Counted from the first letter of the stretch, positions 1 through 5,936 are shown. The stretch: 11,673 nt of DNA from Bacteroidales bacterium (GCA_016281295.1 JAEEII010000049.1:1-11673), one strand, 5' to 3'. Notes: generated from the sequence alone by a model not told the origin. Translations and numbers: made by a program.

Positions 1-2
1 CA

Positions 3-197
3 TCGGCCACACGAGGTGCCTTTCAAACCAACTGGGCTATGTTTCGCTCGGAGAGCACTTATCTTTTGACACAGGAAAAGTATTTGAAATCTAATCACAC
101 CTTTACCATCAACAAAGATTCCATTTGGAACAATTTAAAAGCAGGTCTTTTCTCTACATTTCAAAGTTTTTTATTACCATTGCGTTTGCAAACCTGA
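3..197 (+). CDS. possible 3' end of an unidentified gene (5' partial)
   Basis: This frame is open from the left edge to a TGA at 195-197, about 64 codons without a start near the edge, so it could be the tail of a gene that begins outside the window. The reading is mixed and soluble-looking, with no motif I recognise. A second frame is open from base 2 to a TAA at 92-94 (30 residues ending VFEI) and could instead be the real gene end. Only one of the two can be genuine, and I cannot tell which. Whichever is right, the nucleotidyltransferase gene starts within 8-110 bases of it. Confidence 0.3.
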   Translation, partial: SATRGAFQTNWAMFRSESTYLLTQEKYLKSNHTFTINKDSIWNNLKAGLFSTFQSFLLPLRLQT

Positions 198-204
198 TAA
201 CGCC

Positions 205-519
205 ATGAGTCACACCGACATTCTTTTCCAAATCCAGCAGCTAGGCAAACAGATTCTGCCCAAGGACGCGCACCTGTTGCTATATGGTTTGCGTGCCCGT
301 GGGGATTACCATGAGGATTCGGATTGGAATCTGCTTATTCTGCTCAACCGTCCGCAGAAAGCGGAGGATTTTCAGAATATCGCCTACCCCATCATGGAGC
401 TTGGATTTGACTTGGGCGAGTATTTCAGCGTACAGACCTATTCACAAGAGGAATGGGACGCCTTACGCTTTTTACCCTATTACAAGAACGTTGAACAAGA
501 CAAAATCCTATTGGTATGA
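205..519 (+). CDS. minimal nucleotidyltransferase (MNT-like), active site probably degenerate
   Basis: A 104-residue protein with the fold signature of small MNT-type nucleotidyltransferases: a beta strand (LLLYG) followed by RARGDYHEDSDWNLLILL at residues 30-47. The family normally has G-S at the first motif and D-x-D at the second. Here position 29 is Leu instead of Ser, and the second acidic position is Asn42 (D40-W-N42), so metal and nucleotide binding should be impaired. The tail (YKNVEQDKILLV) resembles Bacteroidota members of the family. In typical MNT/HEPN antitoxin-toxin pairs a HEPN gene follows directly; here only about 130 bases of non-coding DNA follow. A weak -7-like box (TGCGTTTG, 181-188) lies 16 bases before the ATG. 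The family assignment is fairly secure; loss of activity is inferred from the two substitutions. Confidence 0.85.
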   Translation: MSHTDILFQIQQLGKQILPKDAHLLLYGLRARGDYHEDSDWNLLILLNRPQKAEDFQNIAYPIMELGFDLGEYFSVQTYSQEEWDALRFLPYYKNVEQDKILLV

Positions 520-650
520 TCATCCCGTTGGGCGCCCATCAGACACAGATGATACCCTTGTTTCACAAGTTGTTTGGCTTTCGCTTTTTGGTCTATTGCT
601 TCGTTTGCTTCCACAGTGGTTTATCCTTTTAATTGATTGATATTCTGTTG

Positions 651-1364
651 TTAAAATGGCACATCCTCATTTTGTGACCCGACCTTCGAATAAGGTAAAA
701 ATCCATCTTCCTCGAATGCCTTCTCGCTTTCTCTCCTATTGTAGAATTCCAATTCAGCCTTGGCTTCCTCATGGCCTTGCTTCGCCGCTTTCGTGAACCA
801 TTCAACGGCTTTCTTTTGATCCTCGTCCACGCCGGAACCGTCACGATAACATTCACCCAAACAGTACATCGCTTCAACGTTTCCCTGTTCTGCCGCTTTC
901 GCAAACCATTTGACCGCTTCACGGTTCATTTCCTCTTTACGGGTGCCCCAGTCAACGGTTTCATACCACTTCCCCAATTCGCATTGCATATCAGGGTAGC
1001 CGTATTCTGCCAAAATCTTCAGATAGTCCAAAGCCTTGTCCTCGTCCTGCTCCACGCCCAATCCATTAGCGTATGCGACAAACATCCAATGGATGGCATC
1101 CTGGTTGCCTTCCTTGCAAGCAGGCTGCAACACATTGTTGATAACAGTCTTCAATTGATGCTTCTTCTTTCTCGTCAAAGGACGACATTGCTGATGATAA
1201 CGTTGTATGTTTTGGAGTATTTCCTCCTCCGTTTTTGGCAAGCAGTCAAACAAGTATTGGATTGCTTCCTCAAGTGGGGTATGAGGCTCAGCATCTTTAG
1301 AATAAGGAAAATAAGTGAGGGTGAAATTACCCTCAGGAGTGATGTTGGGATTTGTTGTTTTCAT
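651..1364 (-). CDS. Sel1-like repeat protein
   Basis: A 237-residue protein with a unique N-terminal region (about 1-75), then roughly three Sel1-like (TPR-related) alpha-alpha repeats at about 88-123, 124-160 and 161-196. The clearest are EAVKWFAKAAEQGNVEAMY and KAVEWFTKAAKQGHEEAKA. The C-terminal 40 residues are charged and outside the repeats. No signal peptide or membrane segment is visible. Sel1 repeats usually act as protein-protein scaffolds; no partner can be named. The gene lies directly downstream of the conjugation operon (its ATG is 80 bases past the 44-aa gene) but has its own promoter of the shared AGTACC type. Residues 73-138 resemble residues 34-100 of the Sel1-like protein at 6302-6853, suggesting distant paralogues. 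Confidence 0.9.
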   Translation of the reverse strand: MKTTNPNITPEGNFTLTYFPYSKDAEPHTPLEEAIQYLFDCLPKTEEEILQNIQRYHQQCRPLTRKKKHQLKTVINNVLQPACKEGNQDAIHWMFVAYANGLGVEQDEDKALDYLKILAEYGYPDMQCELGKWYETVDWGTRKEEMNREAVKWFAKAAEQGNVEAMYCLGECYRDGSGVDEDQKKAVEWFTKAAKQGHEEAKAELEFYNRRESEKAFEEDGFLPYSKVGSQNEDVPF

Positions 1365-1380
1365 ACTAAACTAATAACAG

Positions 1381-1429
1381 CAAAAATAGGTGTTTTTATG
1401 ATAGTGAAGCTGGTACTTTTCAGTACATA
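1381..1429 (-). promoter_or_regulatory. promoter with AGTACC-type direct repeat, for the Sel1 gene
   Basis: On the minus strand a TATTTTTG -7 box (1381-1388) lies 16 bases before the Sel1 ATG. Exactly 23 bases upstream of the box is the sequence read on the plus strand as GGTACTTTTCAGTAC (from 1412), that is, two GTAC cores with a 10-bp period. The same arrangement occurs at 6144-6192 and 6880-6928. The repeat sits just upstream of where the -33 element would be, a position suited to an activator or repressor. It starts within 20 bases of the end of the upstream 44-aa gene. Confidence 0.65.
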
Positions 1430-1444
1430 TAATTAGTGTCATGA

Positions 1445-1579
1445 TTAAAAGAACAAAGACATGACCAAGCTAATAACAGCGATTACACCAAACACGATAG
1501 CAGCAATAACAAAGCACCCAGGCCCATCACTGCCACCCCCATCGAAATCACCTGTTTTTGGATTATATTCCCAACCCAT
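1445..1579 (-). CDS. 44-aa single-pass membrane peptide with TGDF motif
   Basis: A short ORF that starts with ATG 12 bases after the E1 stop codon, consistent with being the last gene of the operon. Residues 5-13 read YNPKTGDFD, followed by a Gly-rich linker (GGGSDGPG). Residues 22-44 form one hydrophobic segment ending in Phe-Phe at the C-terminus, which would give a C-tail-anchored protein. The nine-residue motif recurs in the 58-aa and 95-aa proteins of the same operon. Function is unknown. The shared motif, operon spacing and clean membrane segment argue that this is a real gene despite its size. Confidence 0.7.
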   Translation of the reverse strand: MGWEYNPKTGDFDGGGSDGPGCFVIAAIVFGVIAVISLVMSLFF

Positions 1580-1591
1580 AAGTGTAAGTAT

Positions 1592-2803
1592 TTAAAATGA
1601 TTGTAATAGTTCCTCAAATTCATCTCCTATATCCAGCAGGATCTCATCCTTTGAACAAACAGCGCAATCATCCCGTCTACTGATATTGGCTCCATACCAA
1701 CGCATGATGGTCGGCATTGGGCCTGCTCCTGGCAAGATGTGCCAATTGGAGAATTTGCGCTCTCGCCTGTTTGCCCAAAGATAGTAATTGTAAACAAGTT
1801 CCTCTTCCAGACAGGAGATGCCCGAGGCCTCCCCTTTTGACAATTCCACCAAGGCCAATTTGACCATCATGTTACAGATAGGCTCAATATCCGTCGACAA
1901 TCCCACCTGAACCATGGCATCTGCATCCTGGGCTGAAACGTATGCGGGAATTATGCCAGTCTGGCGAGCCGAACCCTCGTCGGTAATCTCTTCTTGGACA
2001 ACTCCAATATTCCCCACCAAACAGCTGTAGCAGGCCTGACCTGGATGATAGATAAATACATCACCACCTTCAGCTCGAGTAAAAGCCCTTCCAAAGATAC
2101 CAACTTTCTGGAAATCGACCAAAGCCTGCGACAAGGCAAAGCGGCTCGGGTTGTTGTCGGTTGCACAAATCACTAAATCAGCATAACACACAATTTCTTC
2201 AAGTCTATGGTTGTTTTTGTTGATATCCAAGGGGTATTTGTGGATTTTTGTGTAAGGGTTTTTACCGAGAATAGATTCTTCGACGGCATCTGTTTTCAGC
2301 CTTCCCAAATCTTTGATGAAACAAGTGTGGCGGGCAAGATTATGAAGTTCTACCCGATCATAATCCACCAAAGAAAACTCTCCCACTCCAGCTTTTGCCA
2401 ACTCAATGGCAATCTGTGACCCGAAACTACCTAACCCAATAACGGCTACATGCTTTTGTTCCAATATTCCGACTTCCAAAATACCTTTACTTCTGGAATA
2501 CAAATTCTCCTTCGATGGTATCATTTGGAATTCCACCCGTTGAAGCTCATTATCAGTCTTAATGAACACCTGTGGGCCGTCACCTCCGACAAAAACACAC
2601 CAAAGAATATCATTCAAAAATGATACAATTGGGGCGGCCTTTGAGAAAAAGCACTTTGAAACCCTACCGAAGGCATGTGCCAAAGGCTGAGTATGGAGAT
2701 GTACCACGCCCTCTCCTTCCCATTCGTAGGCATAGCCACATTGAGCTTCTGCTTCACCACTGGCAAAAGCATCCAACTCCTCTTGTGAAAGATAGACAAT
2801 CAT
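1592..2803 (-). CDS. E1-like ThiF-family adenylyltransferase
   Basis: A 403-residue protein. Residues 1-110 are an N-terminal domain of unknown type. From about 115 comes a Rossmann-like ThiF/E1 domain: the nucleotide-binding loop GLGSFGS (123-129), LVDYDRVELHNLARH (145-159, with the conserved Asp, Asn and Arg of E1 enzymes) and CATDN (213-217). Paired cysteines C258-x-x-C261 and C380-x-x-C383 look like the structural zinc site of this family. E1 enzymes adenylate the C-terminus of a ubiquitin-like protein and often pass it to a catalytic cysteine; C310 is one of several Cys candidates, but I cannot assign it. The start codon overlaps the stop of the 58-aa gene (ATGA), implying translational coupling. 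With the E2-like and JAB genes upstream it makes a conjugation set. Confidence in the E1 fold is high; the substrate is unknown. Confidence 0.93.
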   Translation of the reverse strand: MIVYLSQEELDAFASGEAEAQCGYAYEWEGEGVVHLHTQPLAHAFGRVSKCFFSKAAPIVSFLNDILWCVFVGGDGPQVFIKTDNELQRVEFQMIPSKENLYSRSKGILEVGILEQKHVAVIGLGSFGSQIAIELAKAGVGEFSLVDYDRVELHNLARHTCFIKDLGRLKTDAVEESILGKNPYTKIHKYPLDINKNNHRLEEIVCYADLVICATDNNPSRFALSQALVDFQKVGIFGRAFTRAEGGDVFIYHPGQACYSCLVGNIGVVQEEITDEGSARQTGIIPAYVSAQDADAMVQVGLSTDIEPICNMMVKLALVELSKGEASGISCLEEELVYNYYLWANRRERKFSNWHILPGAGPMPTIMRWYGANISRRDDCAVCSKDEILLDIGDEFEELLQSF

Positions 2804-2976
2804 GCGAATCCGTCTTTGGTCATGTCGGTCACCACCTCACCTGCACCGTGAGTGATACCCATGGGGGCTTCTTCAAACTCGCCGGTCATGGGATTGAAAA
2901 CCAGGTCTGTAATGGTGTTTCCGCTTTGCGTGTCTTTTACGACTTTGGCGATTTTGTTTGTTTTCTCTTCGCTCAT
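2800..2976 (-). CDS. 58-aa small protein with TGEF motif
   Basis: A 58-residue ORF with ATG at 2976 and a stop codon that overlaps the E1 start (ATGA). It begins 10 bases after the stop of the 95-aa gene, so it sits tightly in the operon. It is polar and soluble, with a Lys-rich start (MSEEKTNKIAKVVKDTQ). Residues 25-35 read LVFNPMTGEFE, matching LVYNGRTGDFE in the 95-aa protein and YNPKTGDFD in the 44-aa protein. It is too short for a full ubiquitin fold and lacks a terminal Gly-Gly (it ends DGFA). Lying immediately before the E1 gene, where ubiquitin-like proteins are often encoded, it is a candidate substrate, tag or adaptor of the system. No family is recognised. Confidence 0.75.
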   Translation of the reverse strand: MSEEKTNKIAKVVKDTQSGNTITDLVFNPMTGEFEEAPMGITHGAGEVVTDMTKDGFA

Positions 2977-2986
2977 AACTAATTTA

Positions 2987-3274
2987 TTATCTGGTTATTA
3001 TCTCTTTAAATAGTTCTATTTTTTCTTCTTCTGTTAAATGTAAACCAATGCGTTCATAGAAACGAATAGTGTCTAATGCCTCTTCCTTTTTTTCATTATA
3101 TCTTCTTGCAATTTCATTTGCGACACCTCCTATCAATTCCTCCAAACTCTGCGGAGGTGTTGGAAACAAAGAATCCGTCAAACTATCATTCCCACCCTTA
3201 TCTTTAGCACAAGAATACTCGAAATCGCCTGTTCTTCCATTATAGACCAAATCGAACAAATCATTGTCATTCAT
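2987..3274 (-). CDS. 95-aa small protein with TGDF motif and helical tail
   Basis: A 95-residue protein between the E2 gene (17-base gap) and the 58-aa gene (10-base gap). Residues 9-19 (LVYNGRTGDFE) carry the nine-residue motif shared with the two other small proteins of the operon. A linker rich in Gly, Ser and Asp follows (21-45), then a charged helical region (about 43-95) with the look of an amphipathic helix pair (EEALDTIRFYERIGLHL, EEEKIELFKEI). There is no signal peptide, membrane segment or terminal Gly-Gly. The function is not recognised. Its place inside the E1/E2/JAB operon and the shared motif suggest a substrate or adaptor that binds one of the enzymes. Confidence 0.8.
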   Translation of the reverse strand: MNDNDLFDLVYNGRTGDFEYSCAKDKGGNDSLTDSLFPTPPQSLEELIGGVANEIARRYNEKKEEALDTIRFYERIGLHLTEEEKIELFKEIITR

Positions 3275-3291
3275 GGTGTCAAGCTTTTAGA

Positions 3292-3720
3292 TTAACGTTG
3301 ATGTATCAAATAATAATCGATAGGTTCTCCCGTGCACAAATGCACCTCGTACATTTCAAGCCATAAACGGCATTTGATATACACCTTATACAAGGAGACC
3401 CTGTTCGTCCACGATGAACTGCCGTAATGGCAGATCTGGGTGCAACCGTTCTCGCTTCGCAACACGTGCATGGCCGCATCCGGCGTATCCAAAGGAAGTC
3501 CAAATTTATCATACAACATCTTGGTGACAAACACCTTGGGAACACTTTCAGGAAACGCGTTCAGCTCAATCCTCAAAGTATAGATGTTTCCGCTGTTGGT
3601 ACGGCCAGCCATCACCAAATATGGCTTTGACGTGTTCATATCCATAAAACGATAGATGTTGGAAGGCAGCTTGGCTTCCAACACTTCTTGTTCGGCTTTG
3701 TATCTACTGTTTTTCATCAT
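3292..3720 (-). CDS. E2-like (UBC-fold) conjugating protein
   Basis: A 142-residue protein with the order of elements expected for a bacterial E2-like UBC domain: an N-terminal helix (to about 20), a beta sheet (LVMAGR, IYTLRIEL), a FPESVPKVFV strand-turn like the FPxxYPxxPP segment of E2s (56-65), H85, then NGCTQIC (91-97), W104 and a C-terminal helix (KVYIKCRLWLEMYEVHL). The spacing from C97 to W104 matches the usual distance from catalytic Cys to the conserved Trp, so C97 is the best catalytic candidate, with C93 as an alternative. Its ATG overlaps the JAB stop codon (ATGA). The expected role is to receive a ubiquitin-like protein from the E1 and transfer it to a target. The assignment rests on motif order, not on an alignment. 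Confidence 0.8.
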   Translation of the reverse strand: MMKNSRYKAEQEVLEAKLPSNIYRFMDMNTSKPYLVMAGRTNSGNIYTLRIELNAFPESVPKVFVTKMLYDKFGLPLDTPDAAMHVLRSENGCTQICHYGSSSWTNRVSLYKVYIKCRLWLEMYEVHLCTGEPIDYYLIHQR

Positions 3721-4622
3721 AACTCATGTAGTTTATAGTATTCAAAAAATGATTGTTCTGGTAATCTGTCGAAGGGTTGCCAACCCAATCCAGAGGCGCA
3801 CAGACCTTTTGCTTCAAAGGTAATCAGAGGATGCCTTTCGGGAAATCCCATCGGAAATAATATGTCGGTCATCGTCGCTCCTTCTTCATCCTTCACAAGA
3901 ATATGGATGAAGCCGTTTTCATCCAATGAAACCTTACACTCCGCATCCTCATGTCGTGTTTGGGCAAAATCAAGCATTTGCTTCAACACCCTGTTGTTGT
4001 TCTTGTCGTTCATCCAATAGCCCTCGGGGTATTGCTGTTTCACTCCATGAACGACCGTGGATTTGTATTTCATACCGACCAACACAGGAGTTTTGGTGCA
4101 AGGATGCCTCAATAACCCCTTCAAGCGCCGGTCAATCAACCTTCGGAAAGGGCTTTCCATAGGCAGCACTTCCCATTGGGATTCTTGGTAACGGGGAGTG
4201 CTCTCAATGAAATTAAAGGCATTGATGGTCGATGTCGTGTTGGTGCAGTTCCCGATACAAAGCAAGAACCAACGCAATTCATGGCGAATCATGTTGTCAT
4301 ATATCGTACTGGCATCGTGGCCGCTGGGATGTGCCAAACCCAGCTGATGATGGGAATGCCATTCACCGATATGCTGTAGTCCGAATTCATGAACGAGGAT
4401 GCAGCCCACCGTTTCAAGATAGTCAAGGTCTTGGTTGAAGAATGTGGGCTGATGGTTGGCGTTATCGCCAGGGCCAATGGCGTACAACACCACGGGAACA
4501 CCTGCCGAAGTCCAATAGCCGAACAGCTGTCCGCCAGTCTCAATATGCGGATAGTCCAGGATGCACCGCGAAAGATAGTCCAATTCGCTTTGATAAACAA
4601 GAACCGTTTCGGCAGACTTCAT
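3717..4622 (-). CDS. JAB/JAMM (MPN) metallopeptidase with possible C-terminal E2-like domain
   Basis: A 301-residue protein. The open frame extends further upstream, but that part overlaps the PH-like gene; the ATG at 4622, 11 bases after the PH-like stop, is the sensible start. Residues 1-150 are an MPN domain with a complete JAMM site: E28 (HIETGG), H89 and H91 (GEWHSHH), S100 and D103 (PSGHD). JAMM peptidases cleave ubiquitin-like proteins, for maturation or deconjugation. Residues 205-301 look like a second, shortened UBC/RWD-like domain: strands (FIHILVKD), FPMGFPERHPLITFEAKG (256-273), C275, W281 and a final helix. This part resembles the core of an E2 with a short flap; that is my inference. 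The stop codon overlaps the E2 start codon. Confidence 0.9.
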   Translation of the reverse strand: MKSAETVLVYQSELDYLSRCILDYPHIETGGQLFGYWTSAGVPVVLYAIGPGDNANHQPTFFNQDLDYLETVGCILVHEFGLQHIGEWHSHHQLGLAHPSGHDASTIYDNMIRHELRWFLLCIGNCTNTTSTINAFNFIESTPRYQESQWEVLPMESPFRRLIDRRLKGLLRHPCTKTPVLVGMKYKSTVVHGVKQQYPEGYWMNDKNNNRVLKQMLDFAQTRHEDAECKVSLDENGFIHILVKDEEGATMTDILFPMGFPERHPLITFEAKGLCASGLGWQPFDRLPEQSFFEYYKLHEL

Positions 4623-4633
4623 GGCGTATGTTT

Positions 4634-4918
4634 TTATCTTTGGTGAGCAATGATAATTTGTCGCATTTGAATGGCTTCCGATTTCAGGAAACCATGAATG
4701 GAAACCTGTGTCCCGAAAGCATAGAATGATATGGTGGAGAAACCGATGATAGGTGTTTCGATATGCACCGACGAGATACAATTATACGGAATGTAAGTCG
4801 ATTTGCCGCTGAAAATGAAAGGGCAATGCACCGTCACGCCGTTATCATCGAAAATGATGGTCGGCGGAAACAGGACGTTGCCTTCTGAGATTCGGGATGC
4901 GGTGTAAGTGCGAAGCAT
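4634..4918 (-). CDS. small bacterial PH-like domain protein
   Basis: A 94-residue, strand-rich protein. The pattern of alternating hydrophobic strands (IIFDDNGVTVHCPF, STYIPYNCISSVHIE, TISFYAFG) followed by one C-terminal helix (SEAIQMRQIIIAH) fits a bacterial PH-like (YdjM/YvbH-type) domain. The IPY..ISSV.I element is typical of such domains. There is no membrane segment. It sits 18 bases downstream of the zinc-ribbon gene and 11 bases upstream of the JAB gene, so it appears to join the small-gene run to the conjugation operon. Its ligand and role are unknown. The fold call comes from pattern alone. Confidence 0.7.
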   Translation of the reverse strand: MLRTYTASRISEGNVLFPPTIIFDDNGVTVHCPFIFSGKSTYIPYNCISSVHIETPIIGFSTISFYAFGTQVSIHGFLKSEAIQMRQIIIAHQR

Positions 4919-4936
4919 GTCAAACCATTGTGCATA

Positions 4937-5269
4937 TTACACAAGTTTAACCCAATGATGGTCACCTCCAAATCGGCAAACACAGTATCTTGGATAATGG
5001 CTACTGTATACTACCATTCCACATCGAGAGCATTGATAGGGTTCGGGGCCAACTTCCGAAATGTCGCACCAATGATGATCCCCGCCACAAGGACAGCCAG
5101 GAATAACGGGTGAGTAGCTCGATTGAACAACCGTTCCGCATTTACTACATCCGTAATTATTCAATGGTTCTCGATACTCATATCGGTCTCTTGATTCGTC
5201 ATCATAATAAGAATCCGAATCATTACCTCATTCAAAAACACCCCCAAACAAGAAGTCTAATAAACCCAT
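4937..5269 (-). pseudogene. double zinc-ribbon protein gene interrupted by in-frame TGA
   Basis: Reading from the ATG at 5269 gives MGLLDFLFGGVFE, then an in-frame TGA (5228-5230), then 96 more codons to the stop at 4937. The distal part holds an internal duplication: CSKCGTVVQSS...CPCGGDHHW and CSRCGMVVYSS...CVCRFGGDHHW. Each unit has a CxxC knuckle and a CxC/HH cluster and probably binds zinc. Between the TGA and the ribbons lies an acidic linker with no ATG or GTG; the only alternative start is TTG at 5164. The MGLLDFLFGG opening lies 18 bases after the repeat, as for its neighbours, so it is likely the true N-terminus. The gene is either inactivated by a point change, decoded by readthrough or restart, or affected by a sequence error. 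Confidence 0.6.
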
Positions 5270-5287
5270 TGTTCAATACACTTTATT

Positions 5288-5344
5288 CGTGTCGTGCGCA
5301 ACTTCTTGTGTTTTGCCTACTCTAAGAACTTTTCGGCATCCGCT
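5288..5344 (-). repeat. 57-bp intergenic repeat, copy A
   Basis: Copy A of a three-copy repeat (A, B and C all have 57-bp cores). On the minus strand it runs from AGCGGATGCCGAAAAG to AAGTTGCGCACGACACG. It begins 6 bases after the stop of the 46-aa gene and ends 18 bases before the ATG of the zinc-ribbon gene. This is the most diverged copy, with changes in the GGCGAA and GCGCCCG blocks and no GGGC tail. Confidence 0.8.
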
Positions 5345-5350
5345 AATTAT

Positions 5351-5491
5351 TTAATTCTTTATTAGTTTGCCTCCGATGATTAATCCAAGAACCGCAACAA
5401 TGCTTCCAAGAACAGGCATGTCAAGTTTGACAATAAAAAAGCCTCCGGCAAACAAGGCTGCAAAGCCAATAATACCTCCTAATATTTTCAT
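5351..5491 (-). CDS. 46-aa membrane hairpin protein
   Basis: A small ORF with ATG at 5491 and TAA at 5351. It encodes two hydrophobic segments (about residues 3-21 and 26-41) separated by a short KLDMP turn, and ends in GGKLIKN. This is a typical two-helix membrane hairpin, Gly-rich, with a positive C-terminus. The start lies 17 bases after repeat B and the stop 6 bases before repeat A, so the gene fills one cassette of the array. No family is recognised. The conserved spacing and clean membrane pattern support a real gene; small toxic or holin-like peptides can look similar, but nothing here shows that. Confidence 0.7.
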   Translation of the reverse strand: MKILGGIIGFAALFAGGFFIVKLDMPVLGSIVAVLGLIIGGKLIKN

Positions 5492-5498
5492 AATAATA

Positions 5499-5565
5499 GC
5501 CCTAAATACGTGTCGGGCGCAACTTCCAATTCTTCGCCTACTCTAAAAGCTTTTCGGCTTCCGCT
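5499..5565 (-). repeat. 57-bp intergenic repeat, copy B (with 10-bp tail)
   Basis: Copy B, core 5509-5565. On the minus strand it reads AGCGGAAGCCGAAAAGC ... AGAGTAGGCGAA ... AAGTTGCGCCCGACACG, followed by the extra block ATTTAGGGC shared with copy C. It starts 7 bases after the stop of the 70-aa gene and its core ends 17 bases before the ATG of the 46-aa gene. The reading frame SGSRKAFRVGEELEVAPDT is open through the whole copy but lacks a start codon. Confidence 0.85.
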
Positions 5566-5572
5566 GTTTTAA

Positions 5573-5785
5573 TCATCTGGATAGATACGTATAACTGCTC
5601 TTGCTGTCATACTTGCGAATCTGTCCATTCGACAATTCGACAATCAAATAATCGCCTTGCCATCTGGCGGCCACGGCATTGCCGACATAAACGGTCTCAT
5701 AATAACCATGGGGCAGCAGAAGTTGAACATTACCGTTTACAATCTTAGCCACTCCGACTTCAAAGTATCTTGAATCCCAAGCCAT
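5573..5785 (-). CDS. 70-aa beta-rich protein of unknown function
   Basis: A 70-residue soluble protein with alternating strands (VGVAKIV, VQLLLP, ETVYVGN, GDYLIVEL, GQIRKYD) that suggest a small beta barrel or SH3-like fold. There is no signal peptide, membrane segment or cysteine. Its ATG lies 18 bases after the core of repeat C and its stop is 7 bases before repeat B, so it is the first cassette of the array. Upstream in the same frame the repeat reads VAPGTKLGHKA without a stop, but there is no start codon there, so ATG at 5785 is preferred. I do not recognise a family. Strand-rich proteins of this size are found among phage-related and immunity proteins, which is only a possibility here. 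Confidence 0.75.
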   Translation of the reverse strand: MAWDSRYFEVGVAKIVNGNVQLLLPHGYYETVYVGNAVAARWQGDYLIVELSNGQIRKYDSKSSYTYLSR

Positions 5786-5793
5786 TGCCTTAT

Positions 5794-5860
5794 GCCCTAA
5801 TTTCGTGCCGGGCGCAACTTTTTATTTCGCCTACTCTCTCTCAGCTTTTCGGCTTCCGCT
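5794..5860 (-). repeat. 57-bp intergenic repeat, copy C (with 10-bp tail)
   Basis: Copy C, core 5804-5860. It shares the AGCGGAAGCCGAAAAGC, GTAGGCGAA and AAGTTGCGCCCG blocks with copy B and the GGGC tail. Relative to B it has two extra bases in the first spacer (GAGAGAGA) and two fewer in the second, so the total length stays 57. It lies between the structured leader and the first small gene, ending 18 bases before that gene's ATG. Confidence 0.85.
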
Positions 5861-5936
5861 GTATCGTTCGCGCTGGGGAATAGACAAAAAAAGCCCGCAC
5901 CCCAATCCTATCTTGAAGTGAAGGCTCTCGCATGCC

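Noticed and set aside
205..519. MNT-like protein as a CD-NTase that would make the locus a CBASS system
   Set aside because: At 104 residues it lacks the CD-NTase core length, has a degenerate active site and lies on the other strand, outside the operon.
516..632. 38-codon ORF overlapping the MNT stop codon (ATGA), where a HEPN gene would be expected
   Set aside because: It shows no HEPN features (no RxxxxH motif, too short) and its Phe/Cys-rich reading looks like chance.
771..1436. Open frame of 221 codons on the plus strand
   Set aside because: It lies opposite the Sel1 gene and its translation is a biased, Phe/Leu-rich shadow of the repeats; the minus-strand frame has clear Sel1 units and a promoter.
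4623..4781. Upstream extension of the JAB frame by 53 codons
   Set aside because: It lies inside the PH-like gene in another frame; the ATG at 4622 fits operon spacing and the start of the MPN domain.
5288..5860. Repeats as integron attC sites or a CRISPR array
   Set aside because: The conserved GTTGCGC block does not match the GTTRRRY/RYYYAAC core of attC, no integrase is in the window, and the spacers are whole genes of unequal length.
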